A stretch of 64,000 nucleotides of DNA from Hedera helix. Lineage: Eukaryota > Streptophyta > Magnoliopsida > Apiales > Araliaceae. Both the position numbers and the translations under genes were made by a program. Numbering within the stretch: the stretch's first letter is position 1; the number at the start of each line of letters is the position of its first letter. The notes beneath the pieces were generated by a model. That model saw nothing but the letters and a program-made list of their open reading frames with translations. It ran no database searches and was not told the DNA's origin. This document shows positions 1 through 12,700 of the stretch, piece after piece. Location of the stretch: assembly GCA_947179155.2 (NCBI GenBank), contig OX359282.1, positions 18,554,510-18,618,509 of the forward strand, in the 5' to 3' direction.

Positions 1-1080
1 CTTACCACAAGAATATGAGTTTAGAAGCTTGTCCTAGCAATATGTAGTCTGAGCACAAATCAAAGACTATCCATATGCTGAGGGGCTCAAAACATACCAT
101 ACAATTATGAGTCATGGACTTACCATATGCATGAGTTTTAAGAACTCGTGCCTAAACTTAGTATTAACTATCTATCAGAAACTCTTAGCGCGACTCTAAC
201 ATTTCCATGATTATCACATAGTAACTAAGTAAACACAAATCCCCCGCCCATACAAAGGATAGTGCAATTCAGTCACCACGTGAGTCCTCGATTGAAATTC
301 CGTACCCAAGCTTTCTATCCCCTTATCATAACCTTTCTGTTATTCATGTCTCATCATTCTCTGAATTCTTCTTGTACTATTTCATAGTACCATATCAAGC
401 TATACCTTGTTGACCATTAACAGGTCTTTCTATTATTTCACATTCTCACTTGATCCCATCATGACCTTGCTTTACAACCTATTTCTTACTCGCTTCTCTT
501 ATCTTGTGATCGTATCGTAGTACGATCCTCTTACCGTTCCTGATCATGTTATTATGATCTCTTCCTATGCTTTTTAGATTACCTTGTTATCTTTATTACT
601 TAAATCAGGTGTCTCCTGATTTTCTTTGAGATTCATCTTTGAATCATTTCAGATATTCTTTCAATTATGTTCTTAATTGAACTTATAAATTTTCTCAACT
701 CATTACTTTCATTCAACTCTTTCTTAACATCTTTATCTCTTTCTTATAATCTTATATCTTTCATATTTTCTTTCCTTTAGCCACTATCTGAGATCTGTAT
801 TTCTTAACGTACATCTTTCTATTTTAATTCCCCCATGTTCATCAAACTTATCACGTATTTGGGCTCAGAAACTTACCATAATCATATGGTTGAGGAGCTT
901 GTCCTAGTCAGGCCTTAGTCGCCCATTCGCTAAAGGGGCTCCACCATACGATCATGAGTCACGAGTTTATTATACGCTTGAGTTTTCAGAACACTTTACT
1001 AACCCTACTCTTTCTTACTTTAGGTTATAGCCTAAGGTATCTTTTACCTGAGGTTCATAACCTCTAGCTCTGATACCAAC
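1..1080 (-). mobile_element. 5' internal leader of a minus-strand Ty3/Gypsy element (partial)
   Basis: This stretch lies on the internal side of the primer binding site at 1067-1078, so it is the leader or start of a Gypsy element read on the minus strand. The rest of the element is beyond the left edge of the window. No reading frame of useful length exists on either strand. The first ~150 bases and 868-995 are diverged copies of one segment, sharing the phrases cttacca, gagcttgtcctag, ggggctc and atgagtca. The element lineage cannot be decided because no coding domain is present. Confidence 0.6.
1067..1078 (-). other. Primer binding site (tRNA-iMet type)
   Basis: The minus strand reads TGGTATCAGAGC, the usual plant LTR-retrotransposon primer site complementary to the 3' end of initiator tRNA-Met. 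It sits two bases from the LTR end (TTACA) on the minus strand. This fixes the orientation of the element and the LTR boundary at 1081. Confidence 0.9.
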
Positions 1081-2401
1081 TGTAACGACCCCGAAATTCG
1101 ACCCATATTCTTACCTTAAATTTTGTATTTATGATACATTATCTTTCTTACGTCCAAATTTCGGTTCGTTAATATATCTTTAACCACCTTAACTGATCCA
1201 TTAATTGATTTTAAAATTATCAATCACGAAAATTCTCATATAAATTTTTCTTTTTCTCGATTCCATCGTTGTATTAAGATATTTGGATATTCAAAATTCT
1301 TACATCTGGATCCTAGTCTCTGGATCGCAACCTTTACTTTTTCTTTCTCTTACCAGTATCATATTTCTCAACATTTCAAATTTAATGTTGATTATAAATC
1401 CAGAATTATTCTTTTATTTCATAATTCCTAATTAACCATTGAATAATCTCTATCATAATATCTGTCTAGTACCATTACCATTCAAAATTTAACTTTACAT
1501 ATTCTGTCTGGATTCGACATATACGTACATACGAAATATCATGATAAACTTAACACATGCATCCATGTTGAATGGAAATTAAAACAATACATTTTCCCAC
1601 CTTCTAGACAATTCTTCTTTAATTTAATCCAATATTCTTGAATTTCATTTCTTTCCTGCAAAAAGGTTTATTAAGCAAGTAATGAGCACAATGGCTCAGC
1701 AAGTTCAACAGTTATACATCACGTAGCACATACCTTATCATGCTTGGTGTGTGTTATACATCATGTGCTTGTGCTTCTACTATAGCAATATATCTCATAT
1801 ATATTCATATCGTTGCACAAAATACATATTGTGGTCATATTAATCACGTATCACGTAACACATAATTTGTATGCAGTTAAAACAAGAATTACATACCATA
1901 ACATTCCAACATTTAACATAAAAGGGACTGAAGAACTTGCCTGGCGTCCAGTTATTTAAATTGTTAGCTCAAACCCTTAACTCGATCAACCTATGATCAT
2001 AAAATAATCAAATAATAATTATTTATCTCTTTATGATATTAATTTACTTAATTAATATCATCTCTAGGTCAATTATTAATTTATATGGTTAATTATATTA
2101 ACCTCGTTCCTTAAAATATTCGATTAACTTAATATCCATTATCTCTAATACGGACAACCCGGCTCATCGGATAAAATTTAACATATTTGGTTGTCCGAAT
2201 TTTTATTTAATCATTTTCTAACATTTAAACTCGTTAGATTAATATTTAAAATATTTAAATATTAATCCCCAATATTTAATATTTTTACAAAAATATTAAA
2301 TTTAATGCTCAAATATCATTTCTATATTTTTAGTATTTTTCTATAATTTTCTATGATTTTTAAACAAATTTTAAACATTTATTTCATTAAAAACTAATTC
2401 T

Positions 2402-2545
2402 GGGGGCATTTTGGTAATTTCCGCAGCTAAAGGGACATATCCGGCATTTTCTGGAAGGTCCGGGGCATTTTCGTAATTTTTGCAACTCTAGGGGCATATC
2501 CGGAATTTCCCGGAAAGTTTGAGGGCATAACGGTAATTCCCTCCA
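2402..2545. repeat. ~60-bp tandem module in the Gypsy LTR
   Basis: Two and a half copies of a ~60-bp unit containing 'ggggcatttt.gtaattt' and 'ggggcatatccgg'. A related phrase (gaaattacgatatagcccc) appears in the opposite orientation at 11470-11490 inside the solo LTR, which suggests the two LTRs belong to related families. Confidence 0.65.
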
Positions 2546-2553
2546 ACAGTCAG

Positions 2554-2790
2554 CAGCGCATTGCGCGCGTCATGCATGCGTCATCCTAAAACGACGACGT
2601 TTCACGCCTCGTTTCCAGAAATATGGCCTCGCGCATTGCGCGGCCTTAACCCTATCCAAAAACGACGCCGTTTTATAGCGGCATTCGGCAACTTTGCCTC
2701 GCGCATGGCGCGACCCGGCCTCCCGACTCCAAAACGACGCCGTTTTGTCGCCGGTTACCGAAAGTAAGGCCCGCACAATGCGCGGCTACT
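2554..2790. repeat. GC-rich double-palindrome tandem modules (~71 bp period)
   Basis: Two palindromic motifs alternate. One is of the type gcgcattgcgcg (about 2554, 2632, 2698, 2774) and the other of the type aaaacgacgNcgtttt (about 2589, 2658, 2731). This gives roughly three and a half modules with a ~71-bp period. The island is CpG-dense inside an LTR that is otherwise very AT-rich. The same pair of motifs recurs at 11285-11450 in another LTR. The function is unknown; enhancer-like protein binding sites are one possibility. Confidence 0.75.
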
Positions 2791-4454
2791 GTTCCTGTTC
2801 CTCCTTCAGATTTTCTCAAACAGTGTACCAACTTAGTAATTTTTCTTCATTTTTGCTCCAAAATTCACAACCAAAACTACTCCAAAAATCATGTAAATCA
2901 TAGATATACATCCTAAAATTATTTAGGATAATTATTCTAATTATTTTCAATTTTTCCATAAAATTATTTTATCCTCTAAATACCAAAATAAAACAAATAA
3001 AATACTTTTATACCTTAAAATTTCTTCCTTGAAGCTCCAACTTCCTCTTTTCTTCCCTTAGCAGCCATGGTGGTTGCCGGCAAGGGTGGTGGTGTTCGGG
3101 TGGCGGTAGGAGATGAGAGCTTGTGTGTGTGTGTATTAGTTTCTTTTCTTTTCCTTTCTTTTCTTTCCCTTGTTGTGCTTTTTCCTTCTTTTTATAAGCA
3201 ACTACTTAACCATTTGGCACTAAAAAAAATTCACCGCCTTACTTCCTTCACGAAAGTTCCGAAACGCGCACAAATCATGCAAAAATTAATTATTTAAATA
3301 CATTACGCAATTATTTCGTGTAATAAATATTTTATAAATATATATAAAATATTTATTTTAATTCACTAAAAATCATAATATGATTTATAAATAATTTTGA
3401 TACCTCTTTTGGTACATTTCTTGACAAATTTTGTACACGCAAAATGACATACATGTAATTATTTGAGGTAATTAATACCTCCAAAAATCATAAAATAATT
3501 CATAAGACATATAAAAATTATTTTTCATAATTTTTCAATCCGTTACTTGGACATCATGTTACATTAACATGTTCACGTTTCCGAAATATTATTTTTCATA
3601 AAAGTCATAATAATTTAATTATGCATAACCATAATTTTTAATAACTTAAAACATTTCTTTTCCTTATTTATTATTCAATTTCTTTAATAAACATATTAAT
3701 TTCTTTATATATAAATTATATAAATTATATAATTACATTCTTCTTTTAAATAATTTCTTAGTTTCCTCTAACTTTATTCCATATAATTACCTTATATAAA
3801 TTACATAATTATTCTTATATAATTTATATAATTATTATTTTTCTCATATTTCACTTTAATTTCCTTATATAAATTATATAATTATTATTATATAATTACA
3901 TCTCTTCTTTATAAATTCTAAACTTTCTCCACCATTCTTAATAAAATCTAAAATCCACAATTATATTATTACAAATCCCTCATTAATTTTCCATTTAAAA
4001 TTGGATTAATTTAATTATTAATCCCTTTATTTTCCATAATTAATGAAATTTATATTTATCACTTAAACATATACACACATATACATAAAAATGTATATAT
4101 GTAAATATATACATATTTAATTCATGTCTTTCACATTAACACATAACCTTATTTAAAATCATAATTCCTGCATTTCCATAATAATTTAATTGTACAATTT
4201 ATTGTACAATTACCTAAAATTCTTTTATTTCTCATAAATTGTTTTAAAACAATTTATTTACTTTTTAATTATTTTAATTCAACATACTTCATCACCATCT
4301 CTGTACAAATTCAATTTACTAATTAAATCCCTTCAAACACTTTAAATTACTTAAAATAATAATTAACTTAAACAACCTTGATATTTTTTTTTTTTTTTAT
4401 CAATTAATTCTTATTCGATATTATTAAAGGAATCCTGAAATTCAGTTCCTCACA

Positions 4455-5036
4455 ATGTCTCTATATGAATTAGCGAGTTTCTCTGCAAACTTTACTGTGT
4501 TGCTCTACGATGTTGAATCTATCTCTGCGAACTTCTTCTTTACATTGTCATTTTAGCTCTGGCATCTGCTGGCAACTTTACGATCTCGAATATAACTCTA
4601 CATACTTGATGATAGACTTCTTTTCTGATTACTCAAATGCCTTTGCTTCTTTTCAGAGTACTAGAGTGTTCTGCTAACAACTCATATAATAAGGAAGAGG
4701 TATTCTACGTTGCTTCAAGATAGTTTAGTCAATTTTAAGGCTTATTTTTTAATTTCATAGATAGAGCACTCGATTTACGATTCTGACAGCATCTCTACCA
4801 ACTCAAGACTTAATCTGCGATCATTAAAGTCTTTATGAACAGGCAGAGTAAATCTTTAATAAATCTGATCCTATCAATATGTACATTATCAACTCAAAGA
4901 ACAACCTAACAAGTTTGATCAATCTATTATAAGTCCTTGTACAATATTTCTCACATAAGGACTTTACAAATGCTACTTGTATAAATATACATTAATCACT
5001 TTTTGTATCATTAAATCATGCATACTGATTCTAACA
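4455..5036 (-). mobile_element. Ty1/Copia (SIRE-like) LTR fragment
   Basis: On the minus strand this begins TGTTAGAATC at 5036. About 64 bases in, it carries a stem-loop (ttgtaaagtcctt ... aaggactta) at the same offset as the stem-loop in the Copia LTR at 53112-54668, and it shares the downstream 'gttaggttg' type phrases, so the two LTRs are of one family. It is cut at 4454 by the Gypsy LTR. It is inserted directly in front of the Copia integrase remnant that starts at 5037. Only about 580 of the expected ~1,550 bases lie in the window. Confidence 0.7.
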
Positions 5037-6540
5037 TAGATGACCACACCAGATTCACTTGAGTCTTCTTTCTAGCCTCAAAGGATGAGACCAGCTCACA
5101 ACTTATCAATTTATTCAAACTGATTACCAACGAGAAATATGAAAAGATCAACTTAATCAGAAGTGATCATGGTCATGAATTTTATTATTCAAAAATCAAC
5201 AAGTTATGTGAAGATCATAGAATCAAGCATAACTTATCAACTCTAAGAACTCCATAGCAAAAAGGAGAAACAAAACTTTGATCAAAGCCAAAAGAACACT
5301 CCTTGTAGCAGTACATTTTCCTGAATACTTCTGGGTAGAGGCAATCAACACTGCATGCCAAACTCAAAATAGATCCTTAATTAATCTTATACACAAGAAG
5401 ATTGCCTACGAATTATGGAAGAGAAGGAAGCCAAATATCAACTATTTTCATACATTTGGATGTACTTGCTATAATCTGAATGATGGCAAGAAGTATCTGA
5501 CAAAGTTTTAACCTAAAACTGATGAAGGAATCTTTCTTGGTTACTCTCTGGATAAGGCTTATAGAGTTTTCAACAAAAATTCATTAACTGTTGAAATCTC
5601 TATTCATGTTACATTTGATGAACCGAAACAAAGTGAACAAAGCAAAGTTGCTCAAATTGATGAAATCGTAGAGTCAAATCTTTCGATTGTTTAGCAAGAA
5701 ACTCACACGAACGCTGATGATGATACTGCAAAACTGGACCCCACTATTGTGATGCCTGATAAAAATATCACAAGAACGACAATTCCTAATAAGGCATCTG
5801 ATACAAAACCTAATCTTGAAGGACTCAGACAGGAATGAACAAGTAATGATATTCCTATAGGCAGACGATAGGCTAAGGATCACACTCAATATCTAATTAT
5901 TAGTGATCTAGATGCTAGAATTAAAACAAGGTCAGCCTTTCAAAATGAATGTCTCTATCTTAGCTTTCTATCACAGATGGAACCAAAGAAGATTGAAGAA
6001 GCCCCGGAAGATTCAAACTGGATTAAAGCAATGCAAGAGGAACTAAATCAGTTTGAAAGAAACAAAGTATGGAGATTGGTTCCAAGACCTAATGATCATC
6101 CAGTCGTTAGTACTAAATGGGTCTTCAGAAATAAAATGGATGAAATTGGCATCATAACAAGAAACAAAGCTAGGTTGGTTGCTAAAGGTTATTCACAAGA
6201 AGAATGAATTGATTATGAGACCTTTGCACCAGTAGCAAGATTAAAGGCTATTAGAATATTTCAAGCCTATGCAGCCCATATGAAGTTTAAAGTTTTCCAA
6301 ATGGATGTGAAGAGTGCATTTTTGAATGGAGAATTTGAAGAAGAATTTTTTATGGAGCAACCCCTAGGTTTTGTTAATTTAACTTTGTTTAATCATGTTT
6401 ATAAATTAGATAAAGCACTGTATGGATTAAAACAAACACCTAGAGTATAGTATGAAACACTCGCTAATTTTTTAATTGAAAATGGATTCAATAGAGGTAT
6501 GGTTGACACAACTTTATTCCTTAGAAATCTTGGACTGATC
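5037..6540 (+). pseudogene. Copia pol fragment: integrase core, C-terminal region and partial RT
   Basis: A decayed stretch of Ty1/Copia polyprotein. It starts inside the integrase core at a VDDHTRFT-like motif and continues through SKDE and IRSDHGHEF to the region that normally holds QQKG, here interrupted by TAG at 5255. A one-base frame change lies between 5257 and 5278, followed by WVEAINTAC, FGCTCY and GIFLGYS. RT begins at about 5977 (EPKKIEEA, WIKAMQEEL) and shows [31 protein letters not shown] and KALYGLKQ. It stops before the YVDD box, where the satellite array takes over at about 6530-6540. In-frame stops include TGA 5060, TAA 5509, TGA 6205 and others, many at codons that would otherwise be CAG, CGA or TGG. 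The subfamily is SIRE-like by inference. It is not functional. Confidence 0.85.
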
Positions 6541-9500
6541 GTGCTATAGACTGAGTGGGGGTATTGGTAATATAGGCTGATCATGTTATGTAAATACTCT
6601 GAATTTCAGATAGATAGTTATTTTTAATATAAAGAGATATCTATTAATTATGAATTTATGTATCCAAGTAAGAGTATTTTGCGCATGGAATTTTTAGGGT
6701 ATGAAGTTGCCTAATTGAGTGTCGCATTACTCAGAAAGCCCGTTTAGTTACTGGAAGAATTCCTTGTGCAGATACTGTAAACTTTGGATATATAGAAGTT
6801 ATAAATAATAAGTTACTATAAATCTTAAGGTTAAAAATTGTGAATGTAAGATCTGAGTTTCTTGTATCAAGTACAAATATTTAGTATAAATTAATGAAAG
6901 ATCTTTGGGGTTAAGATGAAAACTTTGTTTATAAAACTGTTTGACTAGATGAGGATATCGGTAATATGGATTGTTCATGTTATTGCAGATATTCTGCATT
7001 CCAGTTAGATAAGGTTTATGGAAGAAAGTAACATCTATAAACTTATTGATTTAGTGTTAACGTAAACTTGTATTGTTGAATCAGACAAGTTCTAACCCTT
7101 GCATGATTTGTTGTGTGCAAGTCTTCTACCTTAAACTTATATATTTATATGTAGTATGTGTTATGTGCGAATATATATTGTGAAATGTTATCTATTAAGT
7201 CAAAGCATGATAAAGTTTATATTAAAGCATAAATTGTGTATGTGATATTGTTATATTTGTTGAGCCATAGTACTCACTCTTGCAAATTAAACCTTTATTT
7301 GCAGTTAAGAAGAATGTGAGGAGATCATGAACGTAAAGAAGAACGTATAGACTAGATTAATTAATTATCTTTTATTTGTAGTCATAATGTCTAATGTGGT
7401 ACGAATAAGTACTCAAATCACATTATCGAATATTATATCAGGAAAGCTATCTTATTATTATCACTTTGCATTATGTCTTTACTTTTATAAGACTTAGAAT
7501 AGTTGAAACATTAACACAATATTGTTAATGAACTATACATCTAAATGAGGGTATTGGTAATATGGACTGATCATATTATGCCAATACTCTGAATTTCGGA
7601 TAGATAAATATTTTCAATATAAAGAGATATCTACTAATTATGAATTTATGTATTTGAGTAAGAGTATTTTGCACATGAAATTTTCAGGGTATGAGGTTGC
7701 CTAACTTAGCGCCTCATTACTCGGAAAGCCCCCTTAGTTATTGGAAGAATTCATTGTGCTAATACTGTAAACTTTGGATATATAGAAGTTATACATAATA
7801 AGATTTTTGAAATCTTAAGGTTAAAATTTTTGAATGTAAGTACTAAGTTTCTTGTATCAAGTACAAAGATTTAGTATAAATTAATGATAAATCTTTGGGT
7901 TAAGATGAAAACTTTGTTTATAAAACTGTTTGACTGGATGAGGATATCTGTAATATGGACTGTTCATGTTATTACTGATATTCTGAATTCTAGTTAGATA
8001 AGGTTTATGGATGAAAGTAACATCGATAAACTTATTGATTCAGCATTAACGTAAATTATATTGTTGAATCATGTAAGTTCTAACCCTTGCTTAATTTGTT
8101 TTGCGCAAGTCTTCTACCTTAAACTTATATGTTTATATGTAGTATATCTTATGTGTGAAGATATGTTGTGAAATGTTTTCTGTTAAGTCAAAGTATGATA
8201 AAGTTTATATTAAAGCATAAATTGTGTATGTGATACTGTTAGACTTGTCGAGCCGTAGTGCTCACTCTTGCAAATAAAACCTTTATTTACAGTTAAGAAA
8301 AATGATAAGAAGATCATGAATGTAAAGAAGAACACATAGACTAAATTAATTGTCTTTTATTAGTAGTCAGAATTACTAATGTAGAACGAACAAGTACTCA
8401 AATTATATAATCGAATATTATATCAATAAAACTATCTTATTATTATAACTTTGTGTTATGTCTTTACTTTTACAAGACTTAAAATTATTGAAACATTAAC
8501 ACAGTATTGTTAAAGAACTATACATCTGAGTGAGGGTATTGGTAATATGTACTGATCATCTTATGTCAATACTCTAAATTTCGAAGAGATAATTATTTTC
8601 AATATGAAGAAATATCTATTAATTATGAATTTATGTATCCAAGTAAGAGTATTTTGCGCTTGGAATTTTTGGGGTATAAGGTTGCCTAGTTGAGCATCGC
8701 ATTACTCGGAAAGCCCCTTTAGTTACTAGAAGAGTTCCTTGTGAAGATACTGTAAACTTTGGATATATAAAAGTTATAAATAATAAGTTACTATAAATCT
8801 TAAGGTTAAAAATTATGGATGTAAGATCTAAGTTTCTTGCATCAAGTACAAGTATTTAGTATAAATTAATGAAAGATCTTTGGGGTTAAGATGAGAACAT
8901 TGTTTATAAAACTGTTTGACTGGATAAGGATATCAGTAATATGGACTGTTCATGTTATTGCGGATATTCTGCATTCCAGTTGAATAAAGGTTATGGAAGA
9001 AAGTAACATCTATAAACTTATTGATTTTGCATTAACGTAATCTATATTGTTGAATCAGGCAAGTTCTAACCCTTGCTTGATTTGTTATGTGCAAATCTTC
9101 TACTAAACTTATATGTTTATGTGTACAACGTGTTGTGTGCATAGATATGTTGTGAGATGTTATCTGTTAAGTCAAAGCATAATAAAGTTTATATGAAAGC
9201 ATAAACTGTGTATATTTTATTTGCTGAACCGTAGTGCTCACTCTTACAAATTAAATATTTATTTGCAGTTAAAAAGAATGATAAAAAGATCATGAACGTA
9301 AAGAAGAATGCGTAGACTAGATTAATTAATTGTTCTTTAATTGTAATCATAATGGTTGATGTAATACGAACAAGTACTCAAATCTTGTAATCAATATTAT
9401 ATCGGTAAAAACTACCTTATTATTATCACTTTGCATTATATCTTTACTTTTATAAGACTTAGAATAGTTGAAACATTAACACAATATTGTTAAAGAACTA

Positions 9501-9734
9501 TACATCTGAGTGAGGGTATTGGTAATATGGCCTGATCAAGTTATGTCAATACTCTGAATTTCGGATAGATAGTTATCTTTAGTATGAAGAGATATCTATT
9601 AATTATGAATTTATGTAACCGAGTAAGAGTATTTTGTGCATGGAAGTTACAGGGTATGAGGTTGCCTAATTGAGAGTCGCATTACTTGGAAAACCTCTTT
9701 AGTTATTAGAAGAATTCCTTGTGCTGATAGTGGA
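6541..9734 (+). repeat. Satellite array segment 1 (~988-bp monomers 1-3 and part of 4)
   Basis: Tandem monomers begin at 'gggtattggtaatat', seen at about 6554, 7548, 8533 and 9512, a period of 980-994 bases. Each monomer carries in order: the gggtattggtaatatgg block; 'gagatatctattaattatgaattta'; a 'gtatgaggttgcctaattgag' block; 'aaactttggatatatag'; a second diverged copy of the first block (gatatcggtaatatggactgttcatg); 'tctaacccttgcttgatttg'; and a 'gagccgtagtgctcactcttgcaaat...tttgcag' block. There is no reading frame. Monomer 4 is interrupted at 9734 by a solo LTR. Confidence 0.92.
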
Positions 9735-12700
9735 TGTAATGTCCTAGAATTTCCACGTCATTATTAATTAAATTTCTAACGAGTTAGTTTTACGAGATTA
9801 TTTAAATCTTTTTATGTGATTAATTAATTACGTGATTAAATGATTATGTGATTAATTACTAGAATTAATTAAAGGGGGTCATTAATATGTTATTAAATTA
9901 GTGAACAAACCCTAAAGTTTTAATATCAAAATAATTGATAAGTTTTCTATTAATTAAATATTTAATTAAATTGAATATAATGAGTTAATTAAATATAATA
10001 AATTAATTAATATGATTATTAATTAATGTAAATAATGTGAAATATTAATAATAATATTTATTAGTCCATTTAGTAATTTAATACTAATGGGTTAGAGTAT
10101 TTAATTATTTATTCAATCTAATTATTTATTTAACCATTGATTGAATAATTAATGTGTAAATTATTAAATTAGCCCAACATGGGTCAATTAGTAGCCCAAG
10201 TGAAGAATAATGAAATTTGACAAATTAGTAGTCCAAACAATTTAATAGGAGCTCAATTGCTATTTTAAATAAAGCTCAATACTTGACCCACTTGGAAAAT
10301 ACTTAATTTAACTATTATTTATTAAAAAGTGACTTAGGGCAATGATTTTGGGACAAAGAAAAATTGCATCAGCCGACATGCTTGGAAAAAGAGAGAAAAA
10401 AAATGATTTTTGTTTTATTTTTCATTTATTTAATAAATAGATTGCTTGTTTTATCTTTTTAAGTACATAGACACCATTCTTCTTTTCACCAACTTAATCC
10501 TTAGCTAAATTTCTTGCACAGGTCTCAAACTACCCTCATGATGGAATTTTGATAGATATAGATTTTATATCTATGCCCATTGTAAGTATACTTACAATTT
10601 AGTAGTTTTTGTAAGTCATTTCTCATCTTTTATTTTCAAGCTAAAGAGAGAGCTAGAGAGCATTTGAGAGTGTAAGAAAATATTGAGAGCAAAATACCAA
10701 GAGAAGAGAATGAGTTCTTGGTTTATGTCTTTAAGATTCACAACATATTTTGGAAAGAAGAGGAGAATAACTATCAAAATAAGGTAGTTATTTTTATAAC
10801 CCCTAATCTTGTTTTCTTTCAAGTTTATGGTAGAAATATTAACATAGTAATTTTTATGGTTAAAATCATGCTATGTATGCTTCTATGATTGATCATGAGT
10901 TTAACTTATATTTTATAAGTTTTAATTATGAAAAACATGTGTTTAGTAGTGTGTAAATAAGTCTTGGAATTTATGACCAAAAATATTTTTATAAAACTTA
11001 GATTTGATGTTCTAATATTATAGAACATTAAATCATGAGAAAAACAAATGGAGTTATACACAAAAAGTTATGATTTGTGGTAGTTTATGTGATGTAAAAA
11101 ATTTTATAAAAAAAATGATATTAAATCATGAAAAATTAAATTTTCATGTTATAAATTGATATTAAGTGATTGGTAACTTTTTTGGATTTTTATTGAAGAT
11201 TTAAAGCTTACTTGATGGTATAATTTTTATTAAAGTGTGTATTGTCGGACACTGTTCACCTTCTGCTGGAAGGAAAAAAAATTTTGCCTTCCGCGCAATG
11301 CGCGCAAGCATGCAGCCGACGGACGCGGAGCCAAAACGACGTCGTTTGGCATAAGAGAAATTTACTCCGCGCGTTACGCGTGGAAGCCAGCTGCGTGTCC
11401 CTCAAAACGGCACCGTTTTGGGGCCTGTTGGTGTTACACCTGCTCAATGCGCGGGAGCCAGCTTCTGGGGAAATTACGATATAGCCCCTCCGTGTTTTTT
11501 TTGGTGAAATTACTATTTTGCCCTCGGATCAGTTTTCAACTTATTTACAGAAATGTCATTCGGGTTAATTTTAATTAATTTAAATATTTGAAAACTAATT
11601 TAAAATTCTAACAAAAATAATAATAATACAAAAATGATATTGGGGAGGATATTTTTCATTAAGTTTAATATTTAAATATTTTAAATATTAATCTAGTTAG
11701 CTAAATCATGGTTAAGTTAAATAAATTTATTATTTATTATTTAAAATGTTAATAATAAATAAAGGTGATAAATTAACAATTATTATTTAATTCCTATTAA
11801 ATAATAATTAAAAAGAGATAAAAATTTATAAATTAATTATTTATTATTTAAATATTATTAAATAATAAATAAGGATAATTAAGTAATCAATTATTATTTA
11901 ATTAACATTAAATAACGATTAATGGAAATTAAGTTATTAGATTAACAATTTATTATTTAATTTAAATAATAAATAAGGATGAATTGATTATTATTTAACC
12001 TTAAATAATAATTAAAATTAATTAAATAATTAATTATTATTTAATTGACATTAAATAATAATTAAAGAGGATTAAAATTAGTAAACTATTATTTAATTTC
12101 CTTAAATTAAATAATAGGTAAGGTTAATTACTTGGGTAATTATTAGTTGATTAATATTAAATTAAAGAAGGTTAAAATTAAATCAATAATTATTTATTAT
12201 TAATTATTATTAAATAATAAGTAAGTATAATTAGTTATTATTTATTTTAAATAATAACTAAAATTAATTAATTAATTTCTATTTAACCAAGATTAAATAG
12301 TAATTAAATAGAGATTGAGTTAATAAAATAAATTGAATTTAATTATGTTTTAATTAAACAATTGTAATAAGTTGTTTAAGGGTTTAATAAGTGTCCAACA
12401 CTTAAGAAAAATATTTTCTAACTTATTAAATTATTGACCTAATTTGATTGAGGGTTTATAAGGTTAATAATATTATTCCGACTGATGTAAATTATGTGTT
12501 AATATTTATGTGTGGTAAATAAGTTCCTTAGTGAGCGTATAATTATGCAAATACGTCGTACTAATTATTAGACCAACTTTATTAATGTTAGGTCTTTCAA
12601 AGCCAGTTAGTTAAAACTAGGTGTTACTTGTAGCTGAGCAGACAGGCAAGTTCCTTATCCCTAAACTCATTTCATTGAACAAATTATTTAGTTAAGCTTG

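Larger units (their letters stand above)
1081..4454 (-). mobile_element. 5' LTR of a minus-strand Ty3/Gypsy element, 3.37 kb
   Basis: In plus orientation the LTR opens tgtaacgacccc and closes ttcctcaca, so on the minus strand it runs TGTGAGG...GGGGTCGTTACA, with TG/CA ends and the primer site immediately beyond. It is unusually long and mostly AT-rich, with a GC-rich island at about 2400-2790 holding two kinds of tandem module (listed separately). No coding capacity is recognisable; short frames such as that at 3067-3297 are low-complexity. The right end abuts a Copia LTR, so this element inserted into that LTR. The predicted 5-bp target duplication is atgtc (4455-4459); its partner should lie left of the window. 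The right boundary is inferred from the TG/CA rule. Confidence 0.7.

Noticed and set aside
3067..3297. Plus-strand frame starting MVVAGKGGGVRVAV inside the Gypsy LTR
   Set aside because: It lies within an LTR, is low-complexity (Val/Gly then Leu/Phe/Ser runs), and has no domain or neighbouring coding signal.
1081..4454. The possibility that 1081-4454 and 9735-13593 are the two LTRs of one element
   Set aside because: They have opposite orientations, different terminal sequences and unlike interiors apart from the palindrome island, and 9735-13593 has its own flanking duplication.
6541..9734. CRISPR-like direct repeats
   Set aside because: The ~988-bp spacing, eukaryotic context and whole-monomer similarity fit a satellite, not short repeats with unique spacers.
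11237..11578. Overlapping frames of 113 and 80 codons in the solo LTR
   Set aside because: They exist because the palindrome island is GC-rich and stop-poor; three frames on both strands are open over the same stretch, and none looks like a protein.
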